From contig NZ_JAERRB010000008.1 in assembly GCF_016735595.1 (NCBI RefSeq), positions 1 to 64,000 of the forward strand: a DNA stretch of 64,000 bases. Direction: 5' to 3'. Positions 35,966-44,178 of the stretch are shown here, piece by piece. How positions within the stretch are numbered: the stretch's first letter is position 1; each line of letters starts with the position of its first letter. The translations under genes and the position numbers were made by a program. The notes below the pieces were generated by a model. It saw only the letters and a program-made list of their open reading frames with translations, searched no databases and was not told where the DNA came from. This DNA is from Chryseolinea lacunae. GTDB lineage: Bacteria; Bacteroidota; Bacteroidia; Cytophagales; Cyclobacteriaceae.

Positions 35966-37549
35966 TCACCGGAGCCGAGATTTTTTTTGCTTGACTTTGT
36001 TTTCCAATACTACCAGGGAAACACCTTCTTTCAACCATCGCTTGTTTATACCCGTTGCATCGCCCATCGGTAAAATGCTAATGTTAGACCCTAACACGAT
36101 ATCCACGTCTCCATCCCTATCATAATCGTTGGCGTCCATTGCAATCCATCTTCCTATACCCATCTCAGCAAAAGTTGAAACACTAAATCTCATATTGCCC
36201 TGGTTTTGCAAATAGATGAATCCTACTTCCTGAGCGTTTGCATAATCAGGAAAGTAGGATATGGCTGAAATATCGAGATCGCCATCCTGATCGTAGTCTT
36301 TGGCTATTGCCTTGTATGCCCCATTCAATTGATGAAAGAAATGTTGCTTAAAGGTAAAATCGCGCTGCCCGAGAAATATATAAATACCATGATACTCTTT
36401 TAAGAACGGTGTTTGGTCTGCATTGTCTCCGCTTGTATAAAGGATATCCTTCACGCCGTCTCCATTGAAGTCGATGTAATCAAAGAACGTGGATCCATAG
36501 AGTGGGGAGAAACGCAATATTAATTGTGCTGGATCAAATCCATTTCCATTGTTATGAAAGTAAAAGATGCCTTCATCTCCCTGCGCCATCAATGCCAGAA
36601 TATCGGGCTTACCATCCGCATCTACATCGTCGATCACAACGTTCGTTGCACCTGGCTTTCCAAGTAACACATGAAACTGGTATTTGTCTTTCCTGTTTTC
36701 ATACCAGCCCAGTGATCCAGTATAGGAACCAAACTCGCAGGCTACTATATCGTCAAGCCCATCGCCATTAAGATCTTTGTAAACTATATTAACAGGTCTT
36801 TTAAGTTTATTTAAAACGAGTTTGGGTTCAGGTGTAAGCGTGTTAAGATCGCGTACGGCCATGTGACTTATCCATCCCTCTCTTGCGTCCGTTGGAAATA
36901 AGCCCTTACCGATAGTCGTAATGGAATACGAGTCATCCTTAAGTTTTGTGTATTGAATAGGCAGCGCGGTCATTTTGTAGGACTGCACGTTCTTTAAGTC
37001 GGCGTTTAAAATATTCAATGTATAGGAGCGTCCATACGTTGTGCCGAACGCGATTTGAGAAGTCTCCGGCAAGATGGAGACAAAGGATGTTAAGGGCATG
37101 GGCGATGGAAGCTTGTAGGCTTTGTATTCAAAGTGGGGGAGTCCAATGGAAATGGGCTCCGTCCTAAAGGTTGGTATTGCGTCGGGGGCTCTCGAAATAA
37201 AATAATCGACAATGCGCTCCCAATCTTCGGTTGATACAGCCTGAGTGGATGGGAAAATATTTGCCGCTTCCACGATCTGGCCGCCCTCACCCGGCTCAAT
37301 TAAAGTTTCGCGTTGTTTGGTGTTTCTATAGATTCCCAATCTATTTCCCATGGCTGGCAGCACATCTTCCTTCCACGATGATTTTATGAGCTTCTCTGGT
37401 GGCACAAACGCATGGCAACTGGTGCAATACCGGGCAGCCAATTTGGCGCCATCTTCTTCACGTGTATCGGATCGGTTTGCTTCGCTGGTTCGGTTACAGG
37501 AAAGAATGGTTGACAGCAGAAAAAGGATATATATATTCTTAATGACCAT
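35966..37549 (-). CDS. Lipoprotein with CxxCH motif and FG-GAP/VCBS repeats
   Basis: This 527-residue lipoprotein has lipobox ILSC (Cys18). 'AARYCTSCHAFVPPEKL' at about residues 38-54 is a c-type haem attachment site with a downstream 'LPAMGNRLGIY' that may give the Met ligand. Residues about 220-500 contain at least five VCBS/FG-GAP calcium-loop blades: 'DLNGDGLDDIV', 'DVDADGKPDIL', 'DFNGDGVKDIL', 'DYDQDGDLDIS', 'DYDRDGDVDIV'. The domain order suggests a surface beta-propeller with a monohaem cytochrome head. Such proteins accompany Bacteroidota polymer-use loci. Electron transfer is possible but unproven. It precedes the intergenic region of the susCD genes on the same strand. Confidence 0.88.
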   Translation of the reverse strand: MVIKNIYILFLLSTILSCNRTSEANRSDTREEDGAKLAARYCTSCHAFVPPEKLIKSSWKEDVLPAMGNRLGIYRNTKQRETLIEPGEGGQIVEAANIFPSTQAVSTEDWERIVDYFISRAPDAIPTFRTEPISIGLPHFEYKAYKLPSPMPLTSFVSILPETSQIAFGTTYGRSYTLNILNADLKNVQSYKMTALPIQYTKLKDDSYSITTIGKGLFPTDAREGWISHMAVRDLNTLTPEPKLVLNKLKRPVNIVYKDLNGDGLDDIVACEFGSYTGSLGWYENRKDKYQFHVLLGKPGATNVVIDDVDADGKPDILALMAQGDEGIFYFHNNGNGFDPAQLILRFSPLYGSTFFDYIDFNGDGVKDILYTSGDNADQTPFLKEYHGIYIFLGQRDFTFKQHFFHQLNGAYKAIAKDYDQDGDLDISAISYFPDYANAQEVGFIYLQNQGNMRFSVSTFAEMGIGRWIAMDANDYDRDGDVDIVLGSNISILPMGDATGINKRWLKEGVSLVVLENKVKQKKSRLR

Positions 37550-37578
37550 GGCATTCGTTTAGGCAAACTGACTTGCTA

Positions 37579-38880
37579 TTAAAATACATGTATTGGATTC
37601 GAATACACCCAGGGAACAAATTGGTCGTCCAGTTTAATGTGCATTTCAATCCGATACACTCCTTTCTTGATTTGTTCAGACCATTGATATTCGTATTGCC
37701 CGTCAGCAGAAGTGCCAACAACCTTTCCGTTATAGATAAGTCTGAACTGGCCCGGCAACGGAGAAACAGCCTGCATGGATTTTACCTGATTTACTTGCAC
37801 CGAATCTCCGAGAATGCCACTGACCTTCCCGTCATTATTTTTTGAACAGAACATAAATCCTTTTGCATCGCCAAGACTTTTAAAGGCGATAAAGAGATGA
37901 CCTTTCTTCAGGTGATTGCTGATGGAAGGCACCGACAATGTGTCGGCGAATACATAGTTGGTAACATTATTGAAACTCGCTTCGTAGGTGTCAATCATAA
38001 ATTTGAAGATCCAGCCACTTTCATCGGGCTCGTGAAATAGCCAGCGATTCCAAATGGTATTCTCCACCGTATCGATTGGTTTAGCATTTGGACCCAGCCA
38101 TTCAATTCGTCCATCTTTCAAGAAGCGCGCCCTGAAATTCTGATTCTCATGAGCATCCACAGCCGCAAATCCTGCAATGGCTCTCCATTGGTTCAACGAA
38201 TCCCAGTGCGCAAGAATGGACCTTTGCTCATCAAAAGATTCACGCATCCCCCAGGCTCTATTTTTTTCTCCACTGGCTATGAAGTTACAGATGATTGGAA
38301 GTAATGATTCATCTTTTATATCGGTATGAATGTTATAGATTTCCATTCCCTGATAGTAGGGGTTGTGCCAATTATGATCTTCTTCGCTATGGGCGTAAAA
38401 AATTATTCCGCCATTCGAAACAACATTTTTTGCTACCGTGTCTCTATCTACGCTCCAATCCGTTACGGTAGAACGAAGTGGCCAGGCGCAAAAGCCTTCC
38501 CTTTCCGTGCCTGGCTCAATCAACACACCATCGTAGTAACCTTTGTAGCCGCGGGGGATTGTGTCACTGTTTCCGTGTGCATGATCTGTCAGGAATATGA
38601 AATCAATCCCCACCTTTTTTGCCGCCGGGACAATGTCCAATAAAGTGCCCTCACTATCATGTGACCAAAAACTATGCGCATGAAGGGCACCGCGATAGAC
38701 ATTAAGTTGGGTCAACGATTTTGTTTCTTTTCGAAGAGACTGGAAAGCCTGTATTTGTTTTTCAAGTTTGGGATAAACAACCCACCTGTTCCACAACCCC
38801 GGGGAGAAAAAATACAGGAACGCGAGTAACAATAAACCTACTACAGAAAGCGAAAGGTATTTCAATATGCTTTTTATCAT
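37579..38880 (-). CDS. Membrane-anchored PHP-domain hydrolase
   Basis: This 433-residue protein has one N-terminal membrane helix (about residues 6-25) and a PHP metal-hydrolase domain: 'YRGALHAHSFWSHDSEGTLL' supplies the HxH-type motif, and 'GIDFIFLTDHAHGNS' the DH. Later metal-ligand candidates are 'IIFYAHSEEDHNWHNP', 'MEIYNIHTD' and 'AAVDAHENQNFR'. PHP enzymes cleave phosphate or other esters with a trinuclear metal centre; many exported ones are uncharacterised. The start is taken at ATG 38880, three codons inside a longer option. It lies 30 bases downstream of the ceramidase-like gene and 29 upstream of the next, so it belongs to the operon. Substrate unknown. Confidence 0.88.
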   Translation of the reverse strand: MIKSILKYLSLSVVGLLLLAFLYFFSPGLWNRWVVYPKLEKQIQAFQSLRKETKSLTQLNVYRGALHAHSFWSHDSEGTLLDIVPAAKKVGIDFIFLTDHAHGNSDTIPRGYKGYYDGVLIEPGTEREGFCAWPLRSTVTDWSVDRDTVAKNVVSNGGIIFYAHSEEDHNWHNPYYQGMEIYNIHTDIKDESLLPIICNFIASGEKNRAWGMRESFDEQRSILAHWDSLNQWRAIAGFAAVDAHENQNFRARFLKDGRIEWLGPNAKPIDTVENTIWNRWLFHEPDESGWIFKFMIDTYEASFNNVTNYVFADTLSVPSISNHLKKGHLFIAFKSLGDAKGFMFCSKNNDGKVSGILGDSVQVNQVKSMQAVSPLPGQFRLIYNGKVVGTSADGQYEYQWSEQIKKGVYRIEMHIKLDDQFVPWVYSNPIHVF

Positions 38881-38910
38881 ATGGGGCAAGCGATCATCAG
38901 GCAGATAGTC

Positions 38911-40317
38911 TTAAATGTTGTTCGTATTCGTAATCACTCTTGAAAGCTGTCGGATCAATTCCATTGTATAGTCACCCATGTTTGGACCAAACCAGCCCAT
39001 GAGTTTAGGTTCATACTCATCAAGGTAGAAATATCTGCCCGGAACAATATACCCTGTATACCCACCATTGAAACTTGTAACGTTCGCATGATAGCCATAG
39101 GTGGAAAGTGAATTCTTTAACTGGAGCGCAAACTCACCACTAAAGTCGCACGGCGTGGTAATCCATATCATATTCCCCATTCGCACCGCTTGCAAATACA
39201 CATTGCCCGAATTCGGCAAAAGTGAACTACTCAAGGCCGTAACGAGATTACGTTGTGTTGTCAACCGGATGTGATATTCTGGCAAATCTATTCTTAAGGA
39301 CAGCGCGGAAAACTTCACCGTATCTTTTACAGCGATGCCCTGCAGGTGTTTGTTAAGACTGTCTGCCAGGGCTTCGCCAATAAATTTTGGCTTGTCAAAT
39401 CCATCGCCCTCCCCTACTGGACTTTGACTACCAACCGAACCAGCAAAGAATAGTGCATAGTCGGCCGATGTTTCTTCCATTTTTTGCTGCCAGTATCCCG
39501 GATAATCGGCACTGATTTGCATATTGTCTGATCCCATAGTTGTTGCATGTGCGGAATAAGAACCAATAATCGCCTTCTTCTTTCCGATTTGCTCGAGTGT
39601 GATAAAACTAAAGTCGTTGTTTCTATTGCCCGACTCACCGATCAAACGATTACGTGTGTATTGCGCTACAGAAAAATCGCCGGTACCGATTCGCGCGGGC
39701 GTGAGATCAGCAAGGGCAGAAATAATCACTTTTGAAATTTGAAGAGCCAACCATTTCTCTACGCTCGTATTTTGTTTTCCCGAAAACTGTTCTCCTATAA
39801 AGCCTGGTGCCCAGGCTCCGACGCTTGAATGCGTGTGCGTGGCCGAGTAAAATATCTGCTCGCGTTTAATTCCCCTTTTCGAAAGTATTGAGGTTACGGA
39901 GTCAACAACATTGGGAGGCATGATGAGTAAATCGGATGCCACAAAGACAATCGTTTGGTGGCCCACTTTGATGGCTGCGGCTTTAACAAAGATACTATCG
40001 TGAATGCCCGTAGCGGGTTTACCTTTTCGCCCGCCAAATCCCGCCAACGGAAGCTGCGTGAATTTGCCTTGGGCACTGTTATCTTCAGTTTGATGGAGTG
40101 CCGGCGTAATGCTGACCTTGGCAAAGCCAGCATGAATCGAATCGATGGTAACAACCATGGATTCTTTTATCGTATCAAGTCTGGCAATCGTTTCATGATA
40201 GTACTTTTCATTAAAGTAGGTTTCGCTTTTTATAGATGAGGTACTGAAGTATAAAATCAAAAAGATGATCATTAGCAACGCGCCCAAAATGATTCCGATT
40301 CGTTTGATGACCTTCAT
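38911..40317 (-). CDS. Neutral/alkaline ceramidase-like amidase, membrane-anchored
   Basis: This 468-residue protein has one N-terminal membrane helix (residues 6-25). The body matches neutral/alkaline non-lysosomal ceramidase, N-terminal domain (PF04734): 'AGFAKVSITP', 'PLAGFGGRKGKPATGIHDSI', 'TIVFVASDLLIMPP' and the metal-site segment 'FYSATHTHSSVGAW'. A further His is in 'IGSYSAHATTMGSDN'. Full-length bacterial ceramidases are about 650 residues and have a C-terminal Ig-like domain; that part is missing here. Ceramidases hydrolyse the amide of N-acyl sphingosine with zinc. Related short proteins may act on other N-acyl lipids or sugars. The ATG lies 14 bases after the preceding gene's stop, within an 18-base tandem duplication. 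Confidence 0.85.
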   Translation of the reverse strand: MKVIKRIGIILGALLMIIFLILYFSTSSIKSETYFNEKYYHETIARLDTIKESMVVTIDSIHAGFAKVSITPALHQTEDNSAQGKFTQLPLAGFGGRKGKPATGIHDSIFVKAAAIKVGHQTIVFVASDLLIMPPNVVDSVTSILSKRGIKREQIFYSATHTHSSVGAWAPGFIGEQFSGKQNTSVEKWLALQISKVIISALADLTPARIGTGDFSVAQYTRNRLIGESGNRNNDFSFITLEQIGKKKAIIGSYSAHATTMGSDNMQISADYPGYWQQKMEETSADYALFFAGSVGSQSPVGEGDGFDKPKFIGEALADSLNKHLQGIAVKDTVKFSALSLRIDLPEYHIRLTTQRNLVTALSSSLLPNSGNVYLQAVRMGNMIWITTPCDFSGEFALQLKNSLSTYGYHANVTSFNGGYTGYIVPGRYFYLDEYEPKLMGWFGPNMGDYTMELIRQLSRVITNTNNI

Positions 40318-40349
40318 TTCTTGCTTTTCTTTTATTTCTTGCTTTTCTT
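40314..40349 (-). repeat. 18-bp tandem duplication at gene junction
   Basis: On the minus strand the 18-mer at 40349-40332 ends in TAA, the stop of the deacetylase gene. It is repeated at 40331-40314 with TGA in place of TAA. That second TGA overlaps the ATG of the next gene as ATGA. A slippage duplication probably turned an original ATGA stop/start overlap into a 14-base gap while keeping the purine-rich ribosome-binding stretch. Confidence 0.85.
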
Positions 40350-41333
40350 CTCAAATCGTTTCATGATCTCTTTCCAGTTGGTGATCATGATACCTTCTTT
40401 CCGAAAGAACTCGGTAACGATCGGATCGGAAAACAACTCTGCTTCCCAAACTCTTTGCTGCCACGATCCTGTAATCGATTCCAAATTATCCGTTTGCACG
40501 GAGGGGTGAAAAATTATTTCCGTTAGTCCCGGCTTTAAGGATTTTATCAAGGTCAGGAATTTATCGCGCTTTTGCTCGTATGTGGCACCCGCTCCAACAC
40601 TGGTGAAATTGTCTAGTTTAGGCAATCGATATTTGTTTGAGGTGCTCAATACTTCGTCGTTAAAGGGATAACCTTGTCGTTTAAATTGGCTTACAAAATC
40701 GGGATCAGACATGTCTATCGCATTTGCCGGAATATTATACTCCTCCGCCACCTTATAAAAAGCTTTTGTGAATTCAACAGAACCATACAATGTGCCCATG
40801 TGTGTATCTAAATGCGTTGGCCTATATCCAAGGGCCAGGCATTTTTCAATCTGAGCACGAATTTCTGTTTCCACTTCTTGCGCCGATGCGTGAATTACCA
40901 CGTCGGGTACTTCGTGCCAGAATTTTCCATCCGGATCAACCAAGCCAGGCACTTTTACTGCATCGGATACAGGGGGCCAACGGTATTCTTCCCATTCGCT
41001 GGTTAAGGTAAGATGCAAACCAATTTCAGCCGCGGGATGAGTTTTTGCCCACTCAATAAATTCCACTGCGTTAGGGCAGGGCATCATCACCGCTGCCGAC
41101 ATTATATTCTTGTTTTCTATATATCGAATAGCGGCTGTGTTGGCCTCCGGGCACATGCCGATATCATCCATATGGAGCAGTAATATCTTCTTCCCTTTCG
41201 GATAATTAAGTTTTTCAGCCCAGGTACTTTCCTTTTTCGTTTTATCCAATTGCGCCAATACGGGAAGCGTTACTAAAACACATGCCAGCACAATCATGCT
41301 GAGCGCGCCAGCGTGGGTGACTCGTTTCTTCAT
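40332..41333 (-). CDS. YdjC/ChbG-type carbohydrate deacetylase, exported
   Basis: This protein of 333 residues (start ATG 41333) has a Sec signal ending 'LPVLAQ'. The YdjC fold is clear: 'ILLLHMDDIGMCPEANTAAI' with the metal Asp-Asp, 'AEIGLHLTLTSEWEEYRWP' with the His motif and 'PTHLDTHMGTLYGSVEF' with the third site. ChbG removes an acetyl group from the non-reducing or reducing end of chito-oligosaccharides; HpnK acts on hopanoid N-acetylglucosamine. This one is exported and long. It is in the middle of the operon, 51 bases after the first ceramidase-like gene. The likely activity is de-N-acylation of an amino sugar. Confidence 0.9.
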   Translation of the reverse strand: MKKRVTHAGALSMIVLACVLVTLPVLAQLDKTKKESTWAEKLNYPKGKKILLLHMDDIGMCPEANTAAIRYIENKNIMSAAVMMPCPNAVEFIEWAKTHPAAEIGLHLTLTSEWEEYRWPPVSDAVKVPGLVDPDGKFWHEVPDVVIHASAQEVETEIRAQIEKCLALGYRPTHLDTHMGTLYGSVEFTKAFYKVAEEYNIPANAIDMSDPDFVSQFKRQGYPFNDEVLSTSNKYRLPKLDNFTSVGAGATYEQKRDKFLTLIKSLKPGLTEIIFHPSVQTDNLESITGSWQQRVWEAELFSDPIVTEFFRKEGIMITNWKEIMKRFEKKSKK

Positions 41334-41384
41334 TTCATTCAATTTAACTACTGTCATTTAAACTTTCCAGCACCAAGCAAGCTC

Positions 41385-42950
41385 TTATTGCGGATCATTC
41401 AATTCATTTAGTAACTGCTTAATGCTTTCATGTAACAAGGGTGCTGTTTCCGGCCCCAGCGAATTTACTTCTCCGTAAGGCCGATCAGGTTTTCCGTATG
41501 TAAACGGCGCCTCGGCATCCCATTGACTTCGCGGAACAATATAACCGATCTCATCATTGGCAAGACCAAACACGAATTTATACTTGCCCGCCATCATCTC
41601 TCTCACAGGAGGCGTCTCCACCGGTGCAACACCAAAGTCTCCACCTTCAGGAGCCTCTACGCCACCGTTGATAATTTCAGGATAGACTTCGCCCGGAATG
41701 GTTGCAAACGAAAGCGGCCCGATATTGAATACCGAAACCTCCGAACGCATGTTCATCCATCCGGTTACGCCACGATCGAGTGTGCCAATCATTGTTCCCA
41801 ATTGAAATAGTTTATTGGCCACTGGAAAATAAACTGTTTTTACGATAAGTGAAGTGGCCGCTGAATCAATTTCTTCAACTGGATTCTCCATGGCATTCAA
41901 AGCCAACAAAGCAAGTTGTTTGCCTTGTGCCTCCGTCTTTTCAAAGGTGGGTTCATCATATTTTTGATCGGTAAACGGATCCTTCACGGCCAGGCTGGGA
42001 TGTGTCGTCATCAATCCTCCAATAGCGCCATTGATATAGACCGCTACGCCACCAATGCCTGGCTTAACCAGACTGTCGCCCTTGTAAATTCCGTTCTCAA
42101 CGCCTTCGCGCACATAGTGTGGAAAATCCGAAGAGATCAGCAAATTATCGCTCCACAATGTTTCAGGATGATCGGCCCAGGAAATTAATGAGCCGAGCAC
42201 CTTGCCATTTTCCTTGTCGATGGCTTTGATAAGTCTCAAGCCTGAATCAAAAACTTCTGGATTGCGTGTGTCTTTTACCAGGGGAATTGCACCCGTAAGA
42301 TCTTGAGAAATCGATAACCGCGCGGGGCGCATATTTTGCAAAGCGGCTACGATGGACTTTACAGCTTGATCTTTTACAAACTCCATGTACTGTTTATTGA
42401 TACCACTCTTCAAAGGAGAATCGCCCCATATCCCTACAAGATCGGGGCTTTCATGGTCATGGGTAGAGGCAATTATGGTATAGGTAACTCCGGCTTCTTT
42501 TGGTATACGCGACCGGATGTCCACAACATCGTCATGCAAATAGCCAATGGCATCGAGCACAACGATGGCGATACGCGTTGTGCCATCATCAATCACCATT
42601 GTTCTGGCCCAGAGGTCATCGTGAATTCCGTTGGCGGCTCTGCCCCCACTAAAACCTGCTATCCAAAATGCATCAAAAACACCATTGCCGTTGCCATCCT
42701 CAAAAGTATCTCCATCTTTTGTACGGTATTCGAAATCATGGTTTACATCCGTCCAACGATCGGGAATTTCGGGTGTGATCTTCAGAGCGGCAAATCCTGC
42801 CTTCAATGCGGAAGGATGGTTGCCCATAATTTTTATGTCTGCCTTGTAGTCAGGATTGCGATCTTTCAAATTTGAACGGATCCAAATTGCTAATCCAACG
42901 ATGGCTATCAGCAAGATCAATCCTGTTGTTTTAAAGATTTTTTTCATCAA
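41385..42950 (-). CDS. Neutral/alkaline ceramidase-like protein, first gene of operon
   Basis: This 521-residue protein has an N-terminal membrane helix (about residues 6-25). It belongs to the same superfamily as the gene at 38911: 'LKAGFAALKITPEIPD', 'FWIAGFSGGRAANGIHDDL', 'RIAIVVLDAIGYLHDD' and the metal segment 'YTIIASTHDHESPDLVG'. A further His is in 'SWADHPETLWSDNLLISSDF'. An acidic insert, 'GDTFEDGNGNGVFDAFW' near residue 80, looks like a calcium loop. The C-terminal 'VFGLANDEIGYIVPRSQWD' is also family-like. It is the first gene of the left-reading run that ends with the VCBS lipoprotein. Substrate is inferred as an N-acylated lipid or sugar. Confidence 0.85.
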   Translation of the reverse strand: MMKKIFKTTGLILLIAIVGLAIWIRSNLKDRNPDYKADIKIMGNHPSALKAGFAALKITPEIPDRWTDVNHDFEYRTKDGDTFEDGNGNGVFDAFWIAGFSGGRAANGIHDDLWARTMVIDDGTTRIAIVVLDAIGYLHDDVVDIRSRIPKEAGVTYTIIASTHDHESPDLVGIWGDSPLKSGINKQYMEFVKDQAVKSIVAALQNMRPARLSISQDLTGAIPLVKDTRNPEVFDSGLRLIKAIDKENGKVLGSLISWADHPETLWSDNLLISSDFPHYVREGVENGIYKGDSLVKPGIGGVAVYINGAIGGLMTTHPSLAVKDPFTDQKYDEPTFEKTEAQGKQLALLALNAMENPVEEIDSAATSLIVKTVYFPVANKLFQLGTMIGTLDRGVTGWMNMRSEVSVFNIGPLSFATIPGEVYPEIINGGVEAPEGGDFGVAPVETPPVREMMAGKYKFVFGLANDEIGYIVPRSQWDAEAPFTYGKPDRPYGEVNSLGPETAPLLHESIKQLLNELNDPQ

Positions 42951-43562
42951 CTAATTATTCAAAATGTTATCTAAATATTAAGCTTGAGTAAGGCCACTTC
43001 GATTTGATCCTGAATTTGCTTTTCAGAGAACGAAGAGTATAGTGTTTCAAGAATCGAAATCAAGCCATGAAACATACAAACTTGACCTTTCAAACCGCTT
43101 CACCTTTGCGCATTTCGTTGCGCATTATGCGCATTTGTAAGAAATAATCATGATGCTTGTGACTACGTATGGAATTACCGTGCAGGTGTCAAAGACCCAA
43201 GGTTGTCATGCAGGTATTTTGATACCTGGTTATACGTCGCCGAAAATCATCGACATTTCACGCCGACCGCCTTCGTACTCTTTAACAATCTTCTCAATTT
43301 CTTAGGCGAGTGTTTTAAACTTGTCTGTATCGATCGTTGACTGCGAAAATCCCGCGACAGAATGAAGTATCAGTCCAACAAAGTGAGGCGCCTTATTTGT
43401 CTTTCCCTCAAACGAATATTACCTAAACCTTTTTGCACGTGGCCCGCACGTTAGAAGCGGCCAAGTCATTCAAAATTTATTACGAATGGCGACACCGAAT
43501 CCCGCAATACCTGGTAATTATCTAAATTCGGGTGTCGTAGTAATTGCCACCAGCTTATGTGA
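42951..43562. promoter_or_regulatory. Regulatory stretch upstream of the amidase operon
   Basis: About 610 bases between divergent genes carry no coding sequence. Structured elements are three TGCGCATT copies at 43107, 43119 and 43128, and a palindrome CAGGTAT-TTTG-ATACCTG at 43211-43228. Another TGCAGGT lies 28 bases upstream of the palindrome (43181). A further ATACCTGGT occurs at about 43508, close to the start of the 43563 gene. These are candidate operators for the amidase operon and for the small membrane protein. No regulator gene lies nearby. Confidence 0.5.
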
Positions 43563-43922
43563 ATGAGTATGACTGAAAAAGAAGAATTGACACCTGAAGA
43601 ATTAAAGAAAATGGCCTATTCCATGGGGATGAGACTTAAAAACCAGGGGCTTGATGGCGAGACAATTTATGCACGCCTGGAAAAACAAGGGATACCAGAG
43701 GACATGGCAAAAGAAGTTGTGCACGACATTCTAACGGAAAGAAAAAGAGACGTCATAAAACAAGCTGAACCCGTCTACAATTTTGCGTTGATTAGAATTG
43801 GAATTGGTCTTGCGGTGGGTTTGCTAACCTACCTACTGACCAACATTGTTATACTTCCCATAGCGATTATTGCGGGTGGCGTAGTCGCCGCGTTGATGGC
43901 GAAAAAGAAAATGGAAGAATAA
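43563..43922 (+). CDS. Small membrane protein, unknown function
   Basis: This 119-residue protein has a soluble helical N-terminal half with 'EELTPEELKKMAYSMGMRLK' and 'LEKQGIPEDMAKEVVHDILT', the second resembling a short UBA- or SHOCT-like helix pair. It is followed by two adjacent membrane helices at about residues 75-93 and 94-111, and it ends in Lys and Glu. An alternative start is two codons downstream. I do not recognise the family with confidence. It is monocistronic and ends at a clear terminator (43957-43989). Confidence 0.7.
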   Translation: MSMTEKEELTPEELKKMAYSMGMRLKNQGLDGETIYARLEKQGIPEDMAKEVVHDILTERKRDVIKQAEPVYNFALIRIGIGLAVGLLTYLLTNIVILPIAIIAGGVVAALMAKKKMEE

Positions 43923-43956
43923 TTTATTTTGGAAGTTTTGCTAGTGCACACGTGCA

Positions 43957-43989
43957 AAACGCCACCGCATCATACAATTGGTGGCGTTT
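43957..43989. terminator. Terminator between small membrane protein gene and tRNA-Ser
   Basis: AAACGCCACC (43957-43966) pairs perfectly with GGTGGCGTTT (43980-43989) and is followed by TCTCTTTTT on the plus strand. On the minus strand the stem is followed by TTTG, so it may also end the tRNA transcript. Confidence 0.8.
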
Positions 43990-44002
43990 GTCTCTTTTTG
44001 AA

Positions 44003-44092
44003 TGGCAGAGAGAGAGGGATTCGAACCCTCGATGCGGTTGCCCGCATAACGGTTTTCGAGACCGTCTCATTCGACCACTCTGACATCTCTCT
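44003..44092 (-). tRNA. tRNA-Ser (anticodon CGA)
   Basis: This 90-base class II tRNA reads on the minus strand. The acceptor stem AGAGAGA/TCTCTCT is followed by G and an encoded CCA. The anticodon stem ACGGT/ACCGT encloses the loop CTCGAAA, giving anticodon CGA (reads UCG). The long variable arm (TATGCGGGCAACCGCAT) is as expected for serine, and the T-arm is GAGGG-TTCGAAT-CCCTC. Confidence 0.95.
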
Positions 44093-44125
44093 GGGTGGCT
44101 TCCTTTAATTAAGGGCACAAAAATA

Positions 44126-44154
44126 AAAACTCCCGCATGCTTTGCGAGAGTTTT
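44126..44154 (-). terminator. Terminator of the permease gene
   Basis: Arms AAAACTCTCGC and GCGGGAGTTTT (minus strand) pair with one mismatch and are followed by TATTTTTG. It lies 25 bases after the stop of the ABC permease gene. Confidence 0.75.
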
Positions 44155-44178
44155 TTGAAAAAGCTCGAAATATTTTTT

